Shown: positions 17,585-27,309 of the stretch, piece by piece
Position numbering within the stretch: the first letter of the stretch is position 1
Layout of the letters: each line of letters begins with the position of its first letter
NCBI RefSeq assembly: GCF_000685215.1
Contig: NZ_ARYJ01000004.1
Coordinates: forward strand, 124,001-188,000
DNA length: 64,000 nucleotides
Direction: 5' to 3'
DNA from: Hyphomonas jannaschiana VP2
Lineage (GTDB): Bacteria > Pseudomonadota > Alphaproteobacteria > Caulobacterales > Hyphomonadaceae
Translations under genes and position numbers: made by a program
Notes under the pieces: model-generated
Told to the model about the DNA's origin: nothing
Seen by the model: only the letters and a program-made list of their open reading frames with translations
Database searches by the model: none

Positions 17585-19459
17585 ATGAAGACTGACTCGC
17601 CAGGCGCCGCCCCCATGCGGGGCGTTGACGTCATCAAGGACAATCTGACCCGCTTGCCGGCAAAGCCCGGCGTCTACCGCATGTACGGGGACGTCGACGA
17701 AGTGCTGTATGTCGGCAAGGCGCGGAACCTGAAGGCGCGCGTCTCGAACTATGCTCGCCTCGGCGGCCACACGCAGCGCATCGCGCGGATGATCGCCCTG
17801 ACGCGGCGGATGGAATTCGTTGTCACCGAAAGCGAGACCGAGGCCCTGCTGCTGGAAGCGAGCCTCATCAAGAGCCTGAAGCCACGCTTCAATGTTCTGC
17901 TGCGGGACGACAAATCCTTTCCCTACATCCTGATCCGGCGGGACCATGAGGCGCCGCAGATCAAGAAGTATCGCGGCTCCAAACAGGACCAGGGCGACTA
18001 TTTTGGCCCCTTCGCCAGCGCCGGGGCGGTGATGCGCACACTGGATACGCTGCAGAAGGCCTTCCTGCTGCGCACCTGCGAGGACAGCGTCTACAATGCC
18101 CGCACGCGGCCCTGCATGCTGCACCAGATCAAACGCTGTGCCGCGCCCTGCGTCGGGCTGATCTCCACAAAGGATTATCAGGAACTGGCCGACGAAGCCG
18201 CCGACTTCCTGCGCGGCAAGGGGGCGGACCTGCAGAAACGCCTCGCAAAGGAGATGGAAGAGGCCGCCGAGGCGATGGATTTCGAGCGCGCGGCCTCCCT
18301 GCGTGACCGGATCCGTGCCATCGCCCATGTGCGTGGCAGCCAGGACGTGAACCCGGACGACATCGAGGAGGCTGACATCTTTGCGATCTCGATGGAAGGG
18401 GGCGTCTCGTGCGTGCAGGTCTTCTTCATCCGCGCCGGGCAGAACTGGGGCGCGAGCGCGCACTATCCGCGCCACGAGCGTGATCAGACCGCGGAGGAAG
18501 TGTTGAGCGCCTTCCTCGTGCAGTTCTACGACAAGCGCCCGCCGCCGCGCATGATCCTCGTCTCCGACATGCCTGATCAGGCGGACCTGATTGCCGAGGC
18601 GCTGAGCCTGAAAGCCAATCGCAAGGTCGAGATCCGCAAGCCCGAACGCGGCAGCAAGAAGGACCTTGTCGCCCAGGCCGCCCGCAATGCGACTGAAGCC
18701 GTGACGCGGAAACTGTCGGAGACGGCCAGCCAGACGCGCCTGCTGAATGAAGTGGCAAAAGTGTTCGAGCTGGAAAAGCCGCCGGAGCGGATCGAGATTT
18801 ACGACAACTCCCACATACAGGGCACGAACGCCGTGGGCGGCATGGTGGTGGCGGGCCCCGAAGGCTTCATGAAGAATGCCTACCGCAAGTTCAATATCAA
18901 GGACACGACCCTCGAACCCGGCGACGATTACGGCATGATGCGCGAAGTGATGCGCCGCCGCTTCAATCGCGCCAAGAAGGAGCGGGAAGAGGGCAATCCC
19001 GCCAACTGGCCGGACCTTGTCCTGATCGATGGTGGCCTCGGCCAGTTGAATGCGGTGATCGAGGCGCTGGCGGAGATTGATCTGACGCCGGACGATGTGA
19101 CGCTTGTCTCCATCGCCAAGGGCGTGGACCGCAATGCCGGCCGCGAACAATTCTTCCGGCCGGGCCGGGCGCCGTTCAAACTGCCGGAAAATGCGCCGGT
19201 GCTTTACTACCTCCAGCGCCTGCGCGACGAAGCGCACCGCTGGGCCATCGGCGCGCACCGGCAGAAGCGCTCTGCCGCCATCGGCAAGTCACCTCTGGAC
19301 GAAATCGAAGGCATCGGCCCGGCGCGCAAGAAGGCGCTGCTGCACCATTTCGGATCCGCCAAGGGCGTGTCCCGCGCAAAAGTGGCGGACCTGATGGAAG
19401 TCGACGGCGTCAACGAAGCGCTCGCCGAACGCATCCACGGCCATTTCAACGGGGGTTAG
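17585..19459 (+). CDS. uvrC: Excinuclease ABC subunit C
   Basis: A 624-residue UvrC. The N-terminal GIY-YIG nuclease ([20 protein letters not shown]) makes the 3' incision. A UVR motif for UvrB contact follows near residues 215-250 ([21 protein letters not shown]), then the RNase H-like 5' nuclease ([12 protein letters not shown] and LIDGGLGQL) and a C-terminal helix-hairpin-helix pair ([26 protein letters not shown]). All domains are intact. It works with UvrA and UvrB in nucleotide excision repair in the cytoplasm. Its stop overlaps the 3' end of the convergent TetR gene. Confidence 0.97.
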   Translation: MKTDSPGAAPMRGVDVIKDNLTRLPAKPGVYRMYGDVDEVLYVGKARNLKARVSNYARLGGHTQRIARMIALTRRMEFVVTESETEALLLEASLIKSLKPRFNVLLRDDKSFPYILIRRDHEAPQIKKYRGSKQDQGDYFGPFASAGAVMRTLDTLQKAFLLRTCEDSVYNARTRPCMLHQIKRCAAPCVGLISTKDYQELADEAADFLRGKGADLQKRLAKEMEEAAEAMDFERAASLRDRIRAIAHVRGSQDVNPDDIEEADIFAISMEGGVSCVQVFFIRAGQNWGASAHYPRHERDQTAEEVLSAFLVQFYDKRPPPRMILVSDMPDQADLIAEALSLKANRKVEIRKPERGSKKDLVAQAARNATEAVTRKLSETASQTRLLNEVAKVFELEKPPERIEIYDNSHIQGTNAVGGMVVAGPEGFMKNAYRKFNIKDTTLEPGDDYGMMREVMRRRFNRAKKEREEGNPANWPDLVLIDGGLGQLNAVIEALAEIDLTPDDVTLVSIAKGVDRNAGREQFFRPGRAPFKLPENAPVLYYLQRLRDEAHRWAIGAHRQKRSAAIGKSPLDEIEGIGPARKKALLHHFGSAKGVSRAKVADLMEVDGVNEALAERIHGHFNGG

Positions 19460-20067
19460 GCGCCGTTGTTCGCAGCCCGTGCGGCGAGGCTGCCGATATA
19501 GCTTTCCATCAGGTGGACGAGTTCGTCTTCCAGCACATCCGGATCCAGCGCCAGTTCGGGTTCGGCCGCGGCCGCGCGCAGCAGGTAGATGACGGCGTGG
19601 GTGAGGATGAAGGAGGATTCCTTGCCGAGGGCAAAGTCCAGCTCTGACCGCCCGCTGATGGATTCGAGGAAGGTGAGGTGCTGGCGGCTGACTTCGGCGC
19701 CGCCGCCCGTGCGGAAGAGGGCATCCGACAGGACCATCCGCGTTTCCGCCGAGCCCTGCAGCCCATGCATCAGCGCCCGCACGATGGCCCGGACACCGCC
19801 GGTCTCCGGTGCGTCGAGCACGATGGCGGTGATTGTCTCGCGCATGGCATCGCTCTGGCGCTGGCCCATAGCAGCGAGGATGGCGTCCTTGTCCCTGAAA
19901 TACTGGTAGAGGGTTCCGATACTGACACCGGCGCGCTCGGCGATGCGGCTGGTCGTCAGTTTTGACAATCCATCGCGCTCCAAAATCTGAAAGCTTGCTT
20001 CCAGAATGGCGTCCACAGTCGCCTGGGCGCGATCCTGTTTCGGCTTTCTTCTTTTCTTTTCAGTCAC
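19456..20067 (-). CDS. TetR-family transcriptional repressor
   Basis: A 203-residue protein from a GTG at 20067 ([19 protein letters not shown], initiating as Met). The open frame continues far upstream but enters the divergent MpaB gene. The TetR helix-turn-helix is [25 protein letters not shown], followed by an all-helical ligand-binding domain. The divergent gene 111 bases away encodes an MpaB-type oxygenase, the most likely target. The ligand is unknown. The start codon is moderately certain. Confidence 0.88.
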   Translation of the reverse strand: MTEKKRRKPKQDRAQATVDAILEASFQILERDGLSKLTTSRIAERAGVSIGTLYQYFRDKDAILAAMGQRQSDAMRETITAIVLDAPETGGVRAIVRALMHGLQGSAETRMVLSDALFRTGGGAEVSRQHLTFLESISGRSELDFALGKESSFILTHAVIYLLRAAAAEPELALDPDVLEDELVHLMESYIGSLAARAANNGA

Positions 20068-20178
20068 TTGAGGTTGTCCGATGCCCGGGTGTGCCGGGGC
20101 TTCCAGATGCGAATGGAAAATCTGAGGATTTCTTACATTATGGATTGGACAATGCGTAAAACGCAATCGGAGACTTGA

Positions 20179-21504
20179 ATGACCGTATCGCTCGAAGACG
20201 TGCACAGGCGTATCGAACGCCAGAAAACCGACCTTCCCGTGATGTATGGCGATGTGGATTTCTCGATCGTACCCGAGCGCTATACCGACGACCTCTCCGT
20301 CAGTTCCATGAAGGATTACATGACGAAATTCCCGGCCCCGCCGGCCGACATGGTGGCGCGGGTGAAGGCCTATACGATGCTGGGGGACATCACGTCGGAT
20401 GCTTATGCCGCGTTGATGCCGGAATATGGTTTCAAGCGGCTGGTCGACATGCTGACCATAGCTTGCGACGAGGGCATTGAGGCGGTGCCGGATGCGCCGC
20501 CGGAGCTGGCCGCCCTGATCGCTGAAATGGAAGTGAAGCCAGACTGGCTGGACATGGATCTTGTGCGCGAAGGCGCGCGGCTGAACCGGCTGCCCATGGC
20601 GGAGACCTCGCCCTGGATGATCCGCGGCGCGTTCCTGGCCACCTTCCTCAACAAATATACCGCGCTTCCGATGGCACTGACCGGCACGCTCAGCCATTCG
20701 ACCGCCTCGCGCCGGGTGAACGAGACAGCGACCTTCTTCACGGTGACGACCCTGCCGGGCGCACTGGAGCCGCGCGGGGAAGGTTTCAAGGCTGCCGCCA
20801 TGGTACGGCTGATGCACTCGATGGTGCGCTTCAATGTGCTGCGCCGCGTGAAGGGCTGGGACCAGTCCGTCTACGGTATTCCGATCCCGCAGGTGGACCA
20901 GATGCCGGCAGGCCTGATCGACGTGTTCCTGCTGGCCTACAAGATGGAGGCGGAGGGACGTACGGAGTTCACACCGGAAGAACGCGCCCGCGTCGAGTTC
21001 AGCCGCTATCGCTGTTACCTTCTGGGCTTGCCGGAAGACCTGCTGATGGATACGCCGCAGGGCATTATCGACATCATGAATGCGCGCAGCGGATCGATCC
21101 GCGCCGGGTTCGATGACGAGACCTGCGGGGCGCTGGTGCGGGCGACGCTGTCAACCTATCTGCCGCCGGACAAATCCCTCGGCAACCGGGTCCACAATGC
21201 ACTGGAGCGCCGCCTGGCGCGCCTCGTTCTGGTGCGGCACTTCCTGGGTGGGAACAGCCAGATGGCGCGCGACATCGGGGTGCCGGTCGGCCCGCTGGAT
21301 TATGCCGTAGCCGCCGTCTTGTTCCCGATGATCTCAATCAAGATGGCGATCTATCAGACGGCGCTAAAAGTGCCGGGCCTGCGCGGGCTGGTCGACCGGC
21401 ACCTCGTCGCCAAACTCCGCCGTTTGCTCGTGCGCTACGGCCATGCCGAGTTCACGACAGATGCATCAGCCTATCGGCTGGCAAAGCCGGTCCCGGCTGA
21501 GTAG
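20179..21504 (+). CDS. MpaB/latex-clearing-protein family oxygenase (DUF2236)
   Basis: A 441-residue protein carrying the oxygenase-catalytic domain shared by fungal MpaB and bacterial rubber oxygenases. Signs are RGAFLATFLNKY, the TASRRVNET segment, and MVRLMHSMVRFNVL near the middle, where family members have conserved Arg and His near the b-type heme. A C-terminal hydrophobic stretch (YAVAAVLFPMISIKMAIYQTALKV) could associate with membrane. Oxidative cleavage of a hydrophobic or isoprenoid substrate is plausible from the family, but the natural substrate is not known. It is divergent from a TetR repressor and ends in a strong terminator. Confidence 0.82.
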   Translation: MTVSLEDVHRRIERQKTDLPVMYGDVDFSIVPERYTDDLSVSSMKDYMTKFPAPPADMVARVKAYTMLGDITSDAYAALMPEYGFKRLVDMLTIACDEGIEAVPDAPPELAALIAEMEVKPDWLDMDLVREGARLNRLPMAETSPWMIRGAFLATFLNKYTALPMALTGTLSHSTASRRVNETATFFTVTTLPGALEPRGEGFKAAAMVRLMHSMVRFNVLRRVKGWDQSVYGIPIPQVDQMPAGLIDVFLLAYKMEAEGRTEFTPEERARVEFSRYRCYLLGLPEDLLMDTPQGIIDIMNARSGSIRAGFDDETCGALVRATLSTYLPPDKSLGNRVHNALERRLARLVLVRHFLGGNSQMARDIGVPVGPLDYAVAAVLFPMISIKMAIYQTALKVPGLRGLVDRHLVAKLRRLLVRYGHAEFTTDASAYRLAKPVPAE

Positions 21505-21510
21505 GGGGGG

Positions 21511-21550
21511 CAGCAGCGGGTTTCGGGTGGGGAACCCGCTGCTGTTATCC
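21511..21550. terminator. Strong hairpin terminator between convergent genes
   Basis: CAGCAGCGGGTT (21511-21522) pairs perfectly with AACCCGCTGCTG (21533-21544), 7 bases after the MpaB stop and 34 bases before the M20 peptidase stop. The following T content is low (TTATCC), but the 12-bp stem can serve both convergent transcripts. Confidence 0.7.
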
Positions 21551-21577
21551 GCTATAGATGCCGTCCGGAGACGGACA

Positions 21578-23065
21578 TCAATCGCCCTGATCCATGGCGA
21601 CGATGATCTGGGCGAAGCCGTTGGAGATGCGGCCCATGTTCTCAACCGACATCCGCTCATTGGTGCCGTGGAACCCGGTCAGGTCCACCGGTGTGAGGAC
21701 GCCCGGCGAGAAGCGGTAGACGCGCGGCGTGATCGCCGTGGCATAACGCCCGTCGGTGGCGCCGATCACCAGGGCCGGGGCAACCGGGGCACCGTCACCG
21801 GCGGCTTCGGCGACGCTGGCCAGCACGGCATAGGGGCGGCCATCGGTGGGCGAAACGGGCGAGGCTTCGCCACTCCCGGTTTCCGGGGCGCTGACCTCGA
21901 TGCCTTCAATGTCAGCGGTCACTTTTTTCACATGGTCCACCACGTCTTTGACCGTATCATTCGGGTGGACGCGGAAATTGACGACGGCGGTGGAGCGCTG
22001 CGGCAGGACATTTTCCTTGGCCGACCCGGCCAGCATGGTCGGGGCGGTCGTGGTGCGTACCATCGCATTGCCGGCGGGCGTCGCGGAGAAGGATTTCTCC
22101 ACCATTCCGCCAAACAGCCACATATTGGCGAGCGCCATTTTCTGCATGAAGGGCATGTCGCCTGCAGACGCGCGCAGCAGGTCGGAGACCGGCGGCTTTG
22201 AGAAGTCCGCCGGCATCTGGTTCTCGTCGAGCGCGACGATGGCCTTGCCGAGCTGCACGTTCACGGAATCGCGCGGCGGCATGGACGAGTGTCCGCCTGT
22301 GCCGAGCGACGTGACCTGTAGCGTGACATAGCCTTTTTCGGAAACGCCGATCATGCCCATCTTGGCACCGGTCAGCGGCGACGGATCAAGAACGGCAAAG
22401 CCTTCATCGACGGCCATGACAGGCTCGATGCCGCGGGATTTCAGGAGGGCGATGCTTTTCTCTGCGCCGGAGCCGAGGACTTCCTCGTCATGTCCGAACT
22501 GGAGAATGACCGTCCGCTTCGGCTGGAAGCCGGACGCGGCGAGGGCGTCCACAGCTTCCATGATGCCGATCAGGTTGCTTTTGTCATCGAGCGCGCCGCG
22601 GCCGTAAACATAGCCATCGATGATGTCGCCCTTGAACGGGGCGCCGGTCCAGTCACCCTCTGTGCCGATATTCACCGGCACAACATCCTGGTGAGCCATC
22701 AGCAGGAGCGGCTGGAGGGACGGATCAGAGCCCTGCCAGGTGTAGAGCAGGGTCAGCGTGTCCGGCACGATTTCCTTCGTCATCGCGGCATGGGCGGCGG
22801 GGTAGGTCTCTTCCAGCCAGTCATGCAGCTCCAGCCAGGGACCTTCCTGACCGGGCCGCGGGTCGCCGCCGGCCAGCGTGATGGTTTTGAACCGGATGGC
22901 TTCGGAGAGGTGTTCTGCTGCTGTGTCGGCAGAGATGGCGGGCACATCCGGCAGCTCGACCCGGTCTCCGACAGGGGCGCCGCCATAAGTGAACGTCCGG
23001 TAGAGAACGATCCCGGCGACCAGAACAATCAGGGCGCCAAGCCCCATCAGGATTTTCTTCAGCAA
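21578..23065 (-). CDS. Membrane-anchored M20 family metallopeptidase
   Basis: A 495-residue protein with an N-terminal membrane anchor (ILMGLGALIVLVAGIVLY). The M20 metal-site motifs appear in order: LLMAHQDVVP, GRGALDDKSN, QFGHDEEVLGS (general-base Glu), and a late TGFHGTNERM. It resembles the PM20D1 / carboxypeptidase S group rather than ArgE or DapE. It probably hydrolyses N-acyl amino acids or small peptides in the periplasm with two zinc ions. The gene is convergent with the oxygenase and divergent from the MFS transporter. Confidence 0.88.
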   Translation of the reverse strand: MLKKILMGLGALIVLVAGIVLYRTFTYGGAPVGDRVELPDVPAISADTAAEHLSEAIRFKTITLAGGDPRPGQEGPWLELHDWLEETYPAAHAAMTKEIVPDTLTLLYTWQGSDPSLQPLLLMAHQDVVPVNIGTEGDWTGAPFKGDIIDGYVYGRGALDDKSNLIGIMEAVDALAASGFQPKRTVILQFGHDEEVLGSGAEKSIALLKSRGIEPVMAVDEGFAVLDPSPLTGAKMGMIGVSEKGYVTLQVTSLGTGGHSSMPPRDSVNVQLGKAIVALDENQMPADFSKPPVSDLLRASAGDMPFMQKMALANMWLFGGMVEKSFSATPAGNAMVRTTTAPTMLAGSAKENVLPQRSTAVVNFRVHPNDTVKDVVDHVKKVTADIEGIEVSAPETGSGEASPVSPTDGRPYAVLASVAEAAGDGAPVAPALVIGATDGRYATAITPRVYRFSPGVLTPVDLTGFHGTNERMSVENMGRISNGFAQIIVAMDQGD

Positions 23066-23182
23066 TGTCAGGCCCTCCTCAGTGCTGCGCGCGAACGGAC
23101 ACTGTTGCCCCCGGGGTCGTCAAGCCGCAGTGCAGCATAAAAATGACTTGGCCGTCACGAATTTCACGGCAATCATGCGCGC

Positions 23183-24550
23183 ATGACTGACGCTCCGGCC
23201 AAGCGCCTGTCCCTGCCAAGGGTACTCGCTTTTTCATCTTTGAGTATCCCGCTGGCAGGCGTTGGCCTGCCGGTCGGGGTGTATCTGGCGCCGCTTTATG
23301 CGCGGGAGGTCGGTCTCGGGCTGGAACTGACCGGCCTCCTGTTCATGCTGCTCCGCTTCTGGGACATCTTCACCGATCCGGTGATGGGCTATCTGGTCGA
23401 CCGGTATCGCAGCCCGTGGGGGCGCGTGCGGCACTGGGTTGTGCTGTCGGTGCCGATCTTGGGGTTGGCCACCTTCTTCGTCTACATGCCGGACGTGGGA
23501 GAGAGCCCGGCCTATTTCGTCGGCTGGATGATCCTGTTCTATATCGGCTTCACCCTGTTGCAGACGGCGCGCTCGGCCTGGGTGCCGGCGATCGCGGTCG
23601 ACTATGACGACCGGTCGCGCTTCTTCCAGTGGGCCGAAATTGTCAGCGTCCTGTCGATGCTGTTCCTTCTCGCGATCCCGGTCGTGCTGGAGCTTGCCGG
23701 CTTTAAAGTCGGGCGGATGGGGCAGGTGGCTGTCATGGGCTGGGTGCTGCTGATCGCGCTGCCGATCTCGGCGTTCCTGGCATGCACATTTGTGCGCGAT
23801 GAACCTGTGCGCGGCGACAAGGGGCACACCGAGAAGTTCCGGTTGCGCCCCTTCATCGCGGCCCTGCGGAACAGGTATCTGGGGCATATCCTGCTGCTGG
23901 AGCTGTTGTCCGGGACGGCGATTGCCGTGACCTCGGCGAACTATCTGTTCGTTGCAGAATTCGTGTTCGGCCTGTCGGATGGGATGAGCAGCCTGATCCT
24001 GATGTTTTTCTTCATCATGGCGGTTTGCGCCCTGCCGCTTTGGCTGAAACTGGCTGAGCGCACCGAGAAGAGCTTTGCGTTCAAGGCGGCAGCGCTTTTG
24101 TCCTGTTCCAGTTTCTTCATCTACTATCTGGCCGGGCAGGTTGGCGGGTTCTGGCCGCTTTTCATCGGCGCCTTCTTCAACGGCGCGGCATTCAGCGCCC
24201 CCATGGTGCTGGCGCGGTCGATGACGGCGGATGTCGTGGAATGGCAGGTGTCACAGACCGGGGAGAACCGGTCCGGCATCTATTATTCCCTCATCACCAG
24301 CGCCTACAAGGTCGGCAGCAGCCTGGCCCTTGGCGTCGGCTACCTGATCCTCGGTCAGTGGGCCGGATTCCATCCGAACAAGGATAACTCGCCGGAAGCG
24401 ATCCATGGTCTCTTGCTGGTGTTCTGCCTGTTGCCGGGCACGCTTTACCTGCTCGCGGCGTTTGCCGCATCGCGCTATCCGTTCACGCGGGCCATGCAGC
24501 AGGAAGTCGCCAAATCGCTCGACCCGCGTGGGCCGGAGATCATGGACTAG
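23183..24550 (+). CDS. MFS transporter, GPH (sugar:cation symporter) type
   Basis: A 455-residue membrane protein with about 12 transmembrane helices. The GPH signature is in the first loop: FWDIFTDPVMGYLVDRYRSPWGR, with Asp and Arg positions as in MelB-like symporters. Later features include ANYLFVAEFVFGLSDG and RSMTADVVEWQVSQTGENRSGIYYS, the standard GPH segment after TM9. It likely imports a glycoside or other small solute with a cation. The substrate is unknown. Its stop overlaps the 3' end of the convergent DUF924 gene by four bases. Confidence 0.88.
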   Translation: MTDAPAKRLSLPRVLAFSSLSIPLAGVGLPVGVYLAPLYAREVGLGLELTGLLFMLLRFWDIFTDPVMGYLVDRYRSPWGRVRHWVVLSVPILGLATFFVYMPDVGESPAYFVGWMILFYIGFTLLQTARSAWVPAIAVDYDDRSRFFQWAEIVSVLSMLFLLAIPVVLELAGFKVGRMGQVAVMGWVLLIALPISAFLACTFVRDEPVRGDKGHTEKFRLRPFIAALRNRYLGHILLLELLSGTAIAVTSANYLFVAEFVFGLSDGMSSLILMFFFIMAVCALPLWLKLAERTEKSFAFKAAALLSCSSFFIYYLAGQVGGFWPLFIGAFFNGAAFSAPMVLARSMTADVVEWQVSQTGENRSGIYYSLITSAYKVGSSLALGVGYLILGQWAGFHPNKDNSPEAIHGLLLVFCLLPGTLYLLAAFAASRYPFTRAMQQEVAKSLDPRGPEIMD

Positions 24551-25158
24551 AATCCGCCGCCTTCGGCCAGCCATTCCTTCTCGGCGTCCGTTGAGTCCCG
24601 GCCGAGCGCCTTGTTCCGGTGCGGGAAACGGCCGAATTCGTCGATCACCTTCTTATGGTCTTTGGCATATTGCAGCGTGTTCTCGATCAGGTCTCGAAAG
24701 CCTTCGCGCGCATCGACCAGAAGGTCGGTAAAGACCTGGACAGAGCGCGCCTGATCGTCCGGCGCTTCAGAATGTTCGAGCGGCAGGTAGAAGAATATCC
24801 GCTCCACTTCCGACAGGCCCTTGTCCTGATTCAGGGCGAGACCGTCCTTGCAGAGGAGAAGGGCGAGGCTGTCCTGTTCGAAGGCCTTGGCATCGTCGCG
24901 GTAGAGGTTCCGGCTGAACTGGTCGAGCACGATGATGACGGCCAGGCGTTCGCGCGGACCGCGGGAGGCCCAGTCCTCCGCCGAGGGCAGGTCTGACAGT
25001 GTCTCCAGCAGGGCGCCGAAGCGTTCGCGGATCTCCGCATCTGTCTCTTTCGATTTGCCGAACCAGAGCTTGTGCTTTTCCCCCGCCGCGTCCGGAGAGG
25101 CAGACGCCTCGCCAATCCAGTAGTCGATGACGTCCTGCGGTGTGGGGAGTTCGCTCAT
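24547..25158 (-). CDS. DUF924 family protein
   Basis: A 203-residue soluble, mainly helical protein. Family hallmarks are DVIDYWIGE near the start, LWFGKSKETDAEIRERFG, a central LAVIIVLDQFSRNLYRDDAKAF, and FFYLPLEHSE followed by GRFPHRNKALGR. DUF924 proteins have a TPR-like helical fold and no established reaction. It lies 18 bases downstream of ubiG in the same direction, so the two are probably co-transcribed. No link to ubiquinone synthesis is established. Confidence 0.9.
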   Translation of the reverse strand: MSELPTPQDVIDYWIGEASASPDAAGEKHKLWFGKSKETDAEIRERFGALLETLSDLPSAEDWASRGPRERLAVIIVLDQFSRNLYRDDAKAFEQDSLALLLCKDGLALNQDKGLSEVERIFFYLPLEHSEAPDDQARSVQVFTDLLVDAREGFRDLIENTLQYAKDHKKVIDEFGRFPHRNKALGRDSTDAEKEWLAEGGGF

Positions 25159-25176
25159 TCTGTTCAGGCCTGTTCT

Positions 25177-25947
25177 TTAGGGTCTCGGGGCAACGATCAT
25201 GTAATTGACCGAGGTGTCGTTGCTGATTTTCCACGCCCCGGTCAGCGGCGTGTAGGAAACGCCTGCCGGTGGCTGTGGTTCCAGACCGGCCGCAGCCAAT
25301 GCATCGCGCACCTCCTCCGGTGGCAGGAATTTCGACCAGTCGTGCGTGCCGCGCGGCAGCCAGCCGAGGATGTATTCAGCGCCGACCACGGCCGTGGCCA
25401 GTGCCTTGGCAGTCTTGTTAAGGGTTGCGACGATCATCAGCCCGCCGGGCTTCACGAGACTGGCGGTGTCCTTCAGGAACTGGACCGGGTCTGCGACATG
25501 TTCGACCACTTCGAGGTTCAGCACGATGTCGAAAGGGGGCTCTCCGGCATCGATCAGGCCCTCGGCCGTGCCGGCCCGGTAATCGATGGAGAGGCCTTCT
25601 TCCTGAGCATGGGTCAGAGCGGTTTTGATGTTCGCTTCCGACGCATCGACGCCGGTGACCGCCGCGCCGAGGCGCGCCATGGGTTCGCAGACGAGGCCGC
25701 CGCCGCAGCCAATGTCCAGTAATCTCAATCCTTCCAAGGGTTTAACCTTGCCTGGCTCGATCCCGAAATGGCGCTCGGCGGTCTCGCGGATGAAGCGGAG
25801 GCGGACGGGGTTAAACCGGTGCAGAGGGCGAAATTTGCCCTTTGGGTCCCACCATTCTGCAGCGATGGAGGAAAATTTTTCCACCTCGGCCGGGTCGATG
25901 CTCGGGGTCGAGGGTGCCCCTAGGGAGCCTTCAATTGTTTTCACCAT
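25177..25947 (-). CDS. ubiG: Ubiquinone biosynthesis O-methyltransferase
   Basis: A 256-residue class I SAM methyltransferase. The SAM-binding motif is [20 protein letters not shown], with the acidic residue in VTGVDASE and motif [13 protein letters not shown]. The N-terminal segment [23 protein letters not shown] is diagnostic of UbiG/Coq3. It performs both O-methylations in ubiquinone synthesis, using S-adenosylmethionine at the inner membrane face. The gene is divergent from lysC. A 16-bp palindrome covers its ribosome-binding region. Confidence 0.96.
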   Translation of the reverse strand: MVKTIEGSLGAPSTPSIDPAEVEKFSSIAAEWWDPKGKFRPLHRFNPVRLRFIRETAERHFGIEPGKVKPLEGLRLLDIGCGGGLVCEPMARLGAAVTGVDASEANIKTALTHAQEEGLSIDYRAGTAEGLIDAGEPPFDIVLNLEVVEHVADPVQFLKDTASLVKPGGLMIVATLNKTAKALATAVVGAEYILGWLPRGTHDWSKFLPPEEVRDALAAAGLEPQPPAGVSYTPLTGAWKISNDTSVNYMIVAPRP

Positions 25948-25952
25948 GGTCT

Positions 25953-25968
25953 ATCAAACCTGTTTGAT
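25953..25968. promoter_or_regulatory. Palindrome between ubiG and lysC
   Basis: ATCAAAC-CT-GTTTGAT is a perfect 16-bp dyad, 6 bases upstream of the ubiG start and about 70 bases upstream of lysC. It overlaps the expected ubiG ribosome-binding site. The half-sites point opposite to the FNR/CRP consensus (TTGAT-N4-ATCAA), so another regulator is implied. Confidence 0.5.
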
Positions 25969-25981
25969 CCGGCTGAGAACA

Positions 25982-26007
25982 GCCCCTATGAGGGCGCTTA
26001 TAGGGGC
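25982..26007. promoter_or_regulatory. Hairpin in the lysC leader
   Basis: GCCCCTAT (25982-25989) pairs exactly with ATAGGGGC (26000-26007), ending 29 bases before the lysC ATG. It could form in the lysC 5' leader. There is no T-run, and no lysine riboswitch core is recognisable. Confidence 0.35.
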
Positions 26008-26036
26008 ATACCCGTTTCTACAGGATATAGGGCGAA

Positions 26037-27284
26037 ATGGCGCGCACGGTACTCAAGTTTGGCGGAACCTCAGTCGGAGACCTCGATCGCATTGCGAACG
26101 TGGCTGACATTGTGGCCGCCCGCGCAAAGCAGGGTGAGCATATGGCCGTGGTCGTTTCGGCCATGGCAGGGGAGACCAACAAGCTGGTCGCCCTGGCCGA
26201 AGGTGCGGCAGGCAGCGAGCTCAAGCGGGAGCAGTATGACGATGAATATGACGTCGTCGTCGCCTCGGGCGAGCAGGTCACCGCCGGCCTCCTGGCGCTG
26301 GCGCTGCGCAAGCGCGGCCTGAAGGCGCGCTCCTGGCTCGGCTGGCAGCTGAAGCTGAAAACCAACAAGAGCCACGGCAAGGCCCGCATCATGGGCTTTG
26401 ACGATTCCCGCCTGCCGGATTCCATCGATGCCGGCGAGATCGCCGTGATCGCCGGTTTCCAGGGCGTCACCGAGGATGAGCGTGTGGCCACGCTCGGCCG
26501 GGGCGGGTCCGATACGAGCGCCGTGGCGGTTGCCGCCGCGCTGAATGCCCAGGTCTGCGACATCTATACCGATGTCGACGGCGTCTACACGACCGACCCG
26601 CGCATCGTGCCGAAAGCACGGCGGATCGAAAAAATCTCGTTCGAGGAAATGCTCGAAATGGCTTCGCTGGGCGCCAAGGTCCTCCAGACCCGCTCGGTCG
26701 AAATGGCCATGAACCATAACGTGCCGGTGCGCGTGCTCTCCAGCTTCCTGAAGCCCGGAGAGCCCAATCCCGGAACCCTAGTCTGTGCAGAGGAAGAAAT
26801 CGTGGAAAAGCAGGTTGTCAGCGGCGTCGCCTATTCCCGTGATGAGGCGAAGATCACCCTTTTCGGAATGCCGGACAAGCCGGGCGTTTCGGCAAAACTC
26901 TTCGCTGTGCTCGCGCAGGCCGGCATCAATGTCGACATGATCGTGCAGGCCAATGCCCGCGGTCCGGATCGGGCCAACATGGTGTTCACCTGCACCGATC
27001 GCGACAGCCCGTTCGCCAAAGAGACGCTGGAAAAGATGAAAGACGAGATTGGCTTCGACTCGATGGAAGTCACGCGCGACGTCTCCAAGGTCTCGATCAT
27101 CGGCGTCGGCATGAAGAGCCATACGGGCGTTGCCGAGACCATGTTCCGCGCACTTTCGGAGAAGAACATCAACATCGATGTCATCGCGACGTCGGAAATC
27201 AAGATTTCGGTGCTCATCGCAGCGCCCTATACGGAACTCGCCGTTCGGGCCCTGCATACTGCCTTCGGCCTTGACGCCGAGTAA
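26037..27284 (+). CDS. lysC: Aspartate kinase
   Basis: A 415-residue aspartokinase. The kinase domain starts TVLKFGGTSVGD and has TLGRGGSDTSAVA for ATP binding. Two C-terminal ACT domains (ITLFGMPDKPGVSAKLF and VSIIGVGMKSHTGVAETMF) bind the allosteric amino acid. It phosphorylates aspartate as the first step to lysine, threonine, methionine and diaminopimelate. Length fits the single-function, alpha-subunit type. ptsP follows after 25 bases in the same orientation, a pairing common in alphaproteobacteria. The stretch VEKQVVSGVAYS separates kinase and regulatory parts. Confidence 0.97.
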   Translation: MARTVLKFGGTSVGDLDRIANVADIVAARAKQGEHMAVVVSAMAGETNKLVALAEGAAGSELKREQYDDEYDVVVASGEQVTAGLLALALRKRGLKARSWLGWQLKLKTNKSHGKARIMGFDDSRLPDSIDAGEIAVIAGFQGVTEDERVATLGRGGSDTSAVAVAAALNAQVCDIYTDVDGVYTTDPRIVPKARRIEKISFEEMLEMASLGAKVLQTRSVEMAMNHNVPVRVLSSFLKPGEPNPGTLVCAEEEIVEKQVVSGVAYSRDEAKITLFGMPDKPGVSAKLFAVLAQAGINVDMIVQANARGPDRANMVFTCTDRDSPFAKETLEKMKDEIGFDSMEVTRDVSKVSIIGVGMKSHTGVAETMFRALSEKNINIDVIATSEIKISVLIAAPYTELAVRALHTAFGLDAE

Positions 27285-27309
27285 GACCGCCTGCGACAAG
27301 CAGGTCTAG

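Noticed and set aside
17543-19258. 571-codon minus-strand frame opposite uvrC
   Set aside because: Shadow of uvrC, which has all expected domains.
20068-20817. N-terminal extension of the TetR frame to 250 extra codons
   Set aside because: It runs antisense through the MpaB gene and adds no domain. A GTG at 20067 gives a normal TetR length.
25953-25968. FNR/CRP site between ubiG and lysC
   Set aside because: The half-sites are inverted relative to TTGAT-N4-ATCAA, so the known consensus does not fit.
26008-26036. Lysine riboswitch in the lysC leader
   Set aside because: The leader is too short and shows one simple hairpin only, not the multi-helix lysine aptamer.
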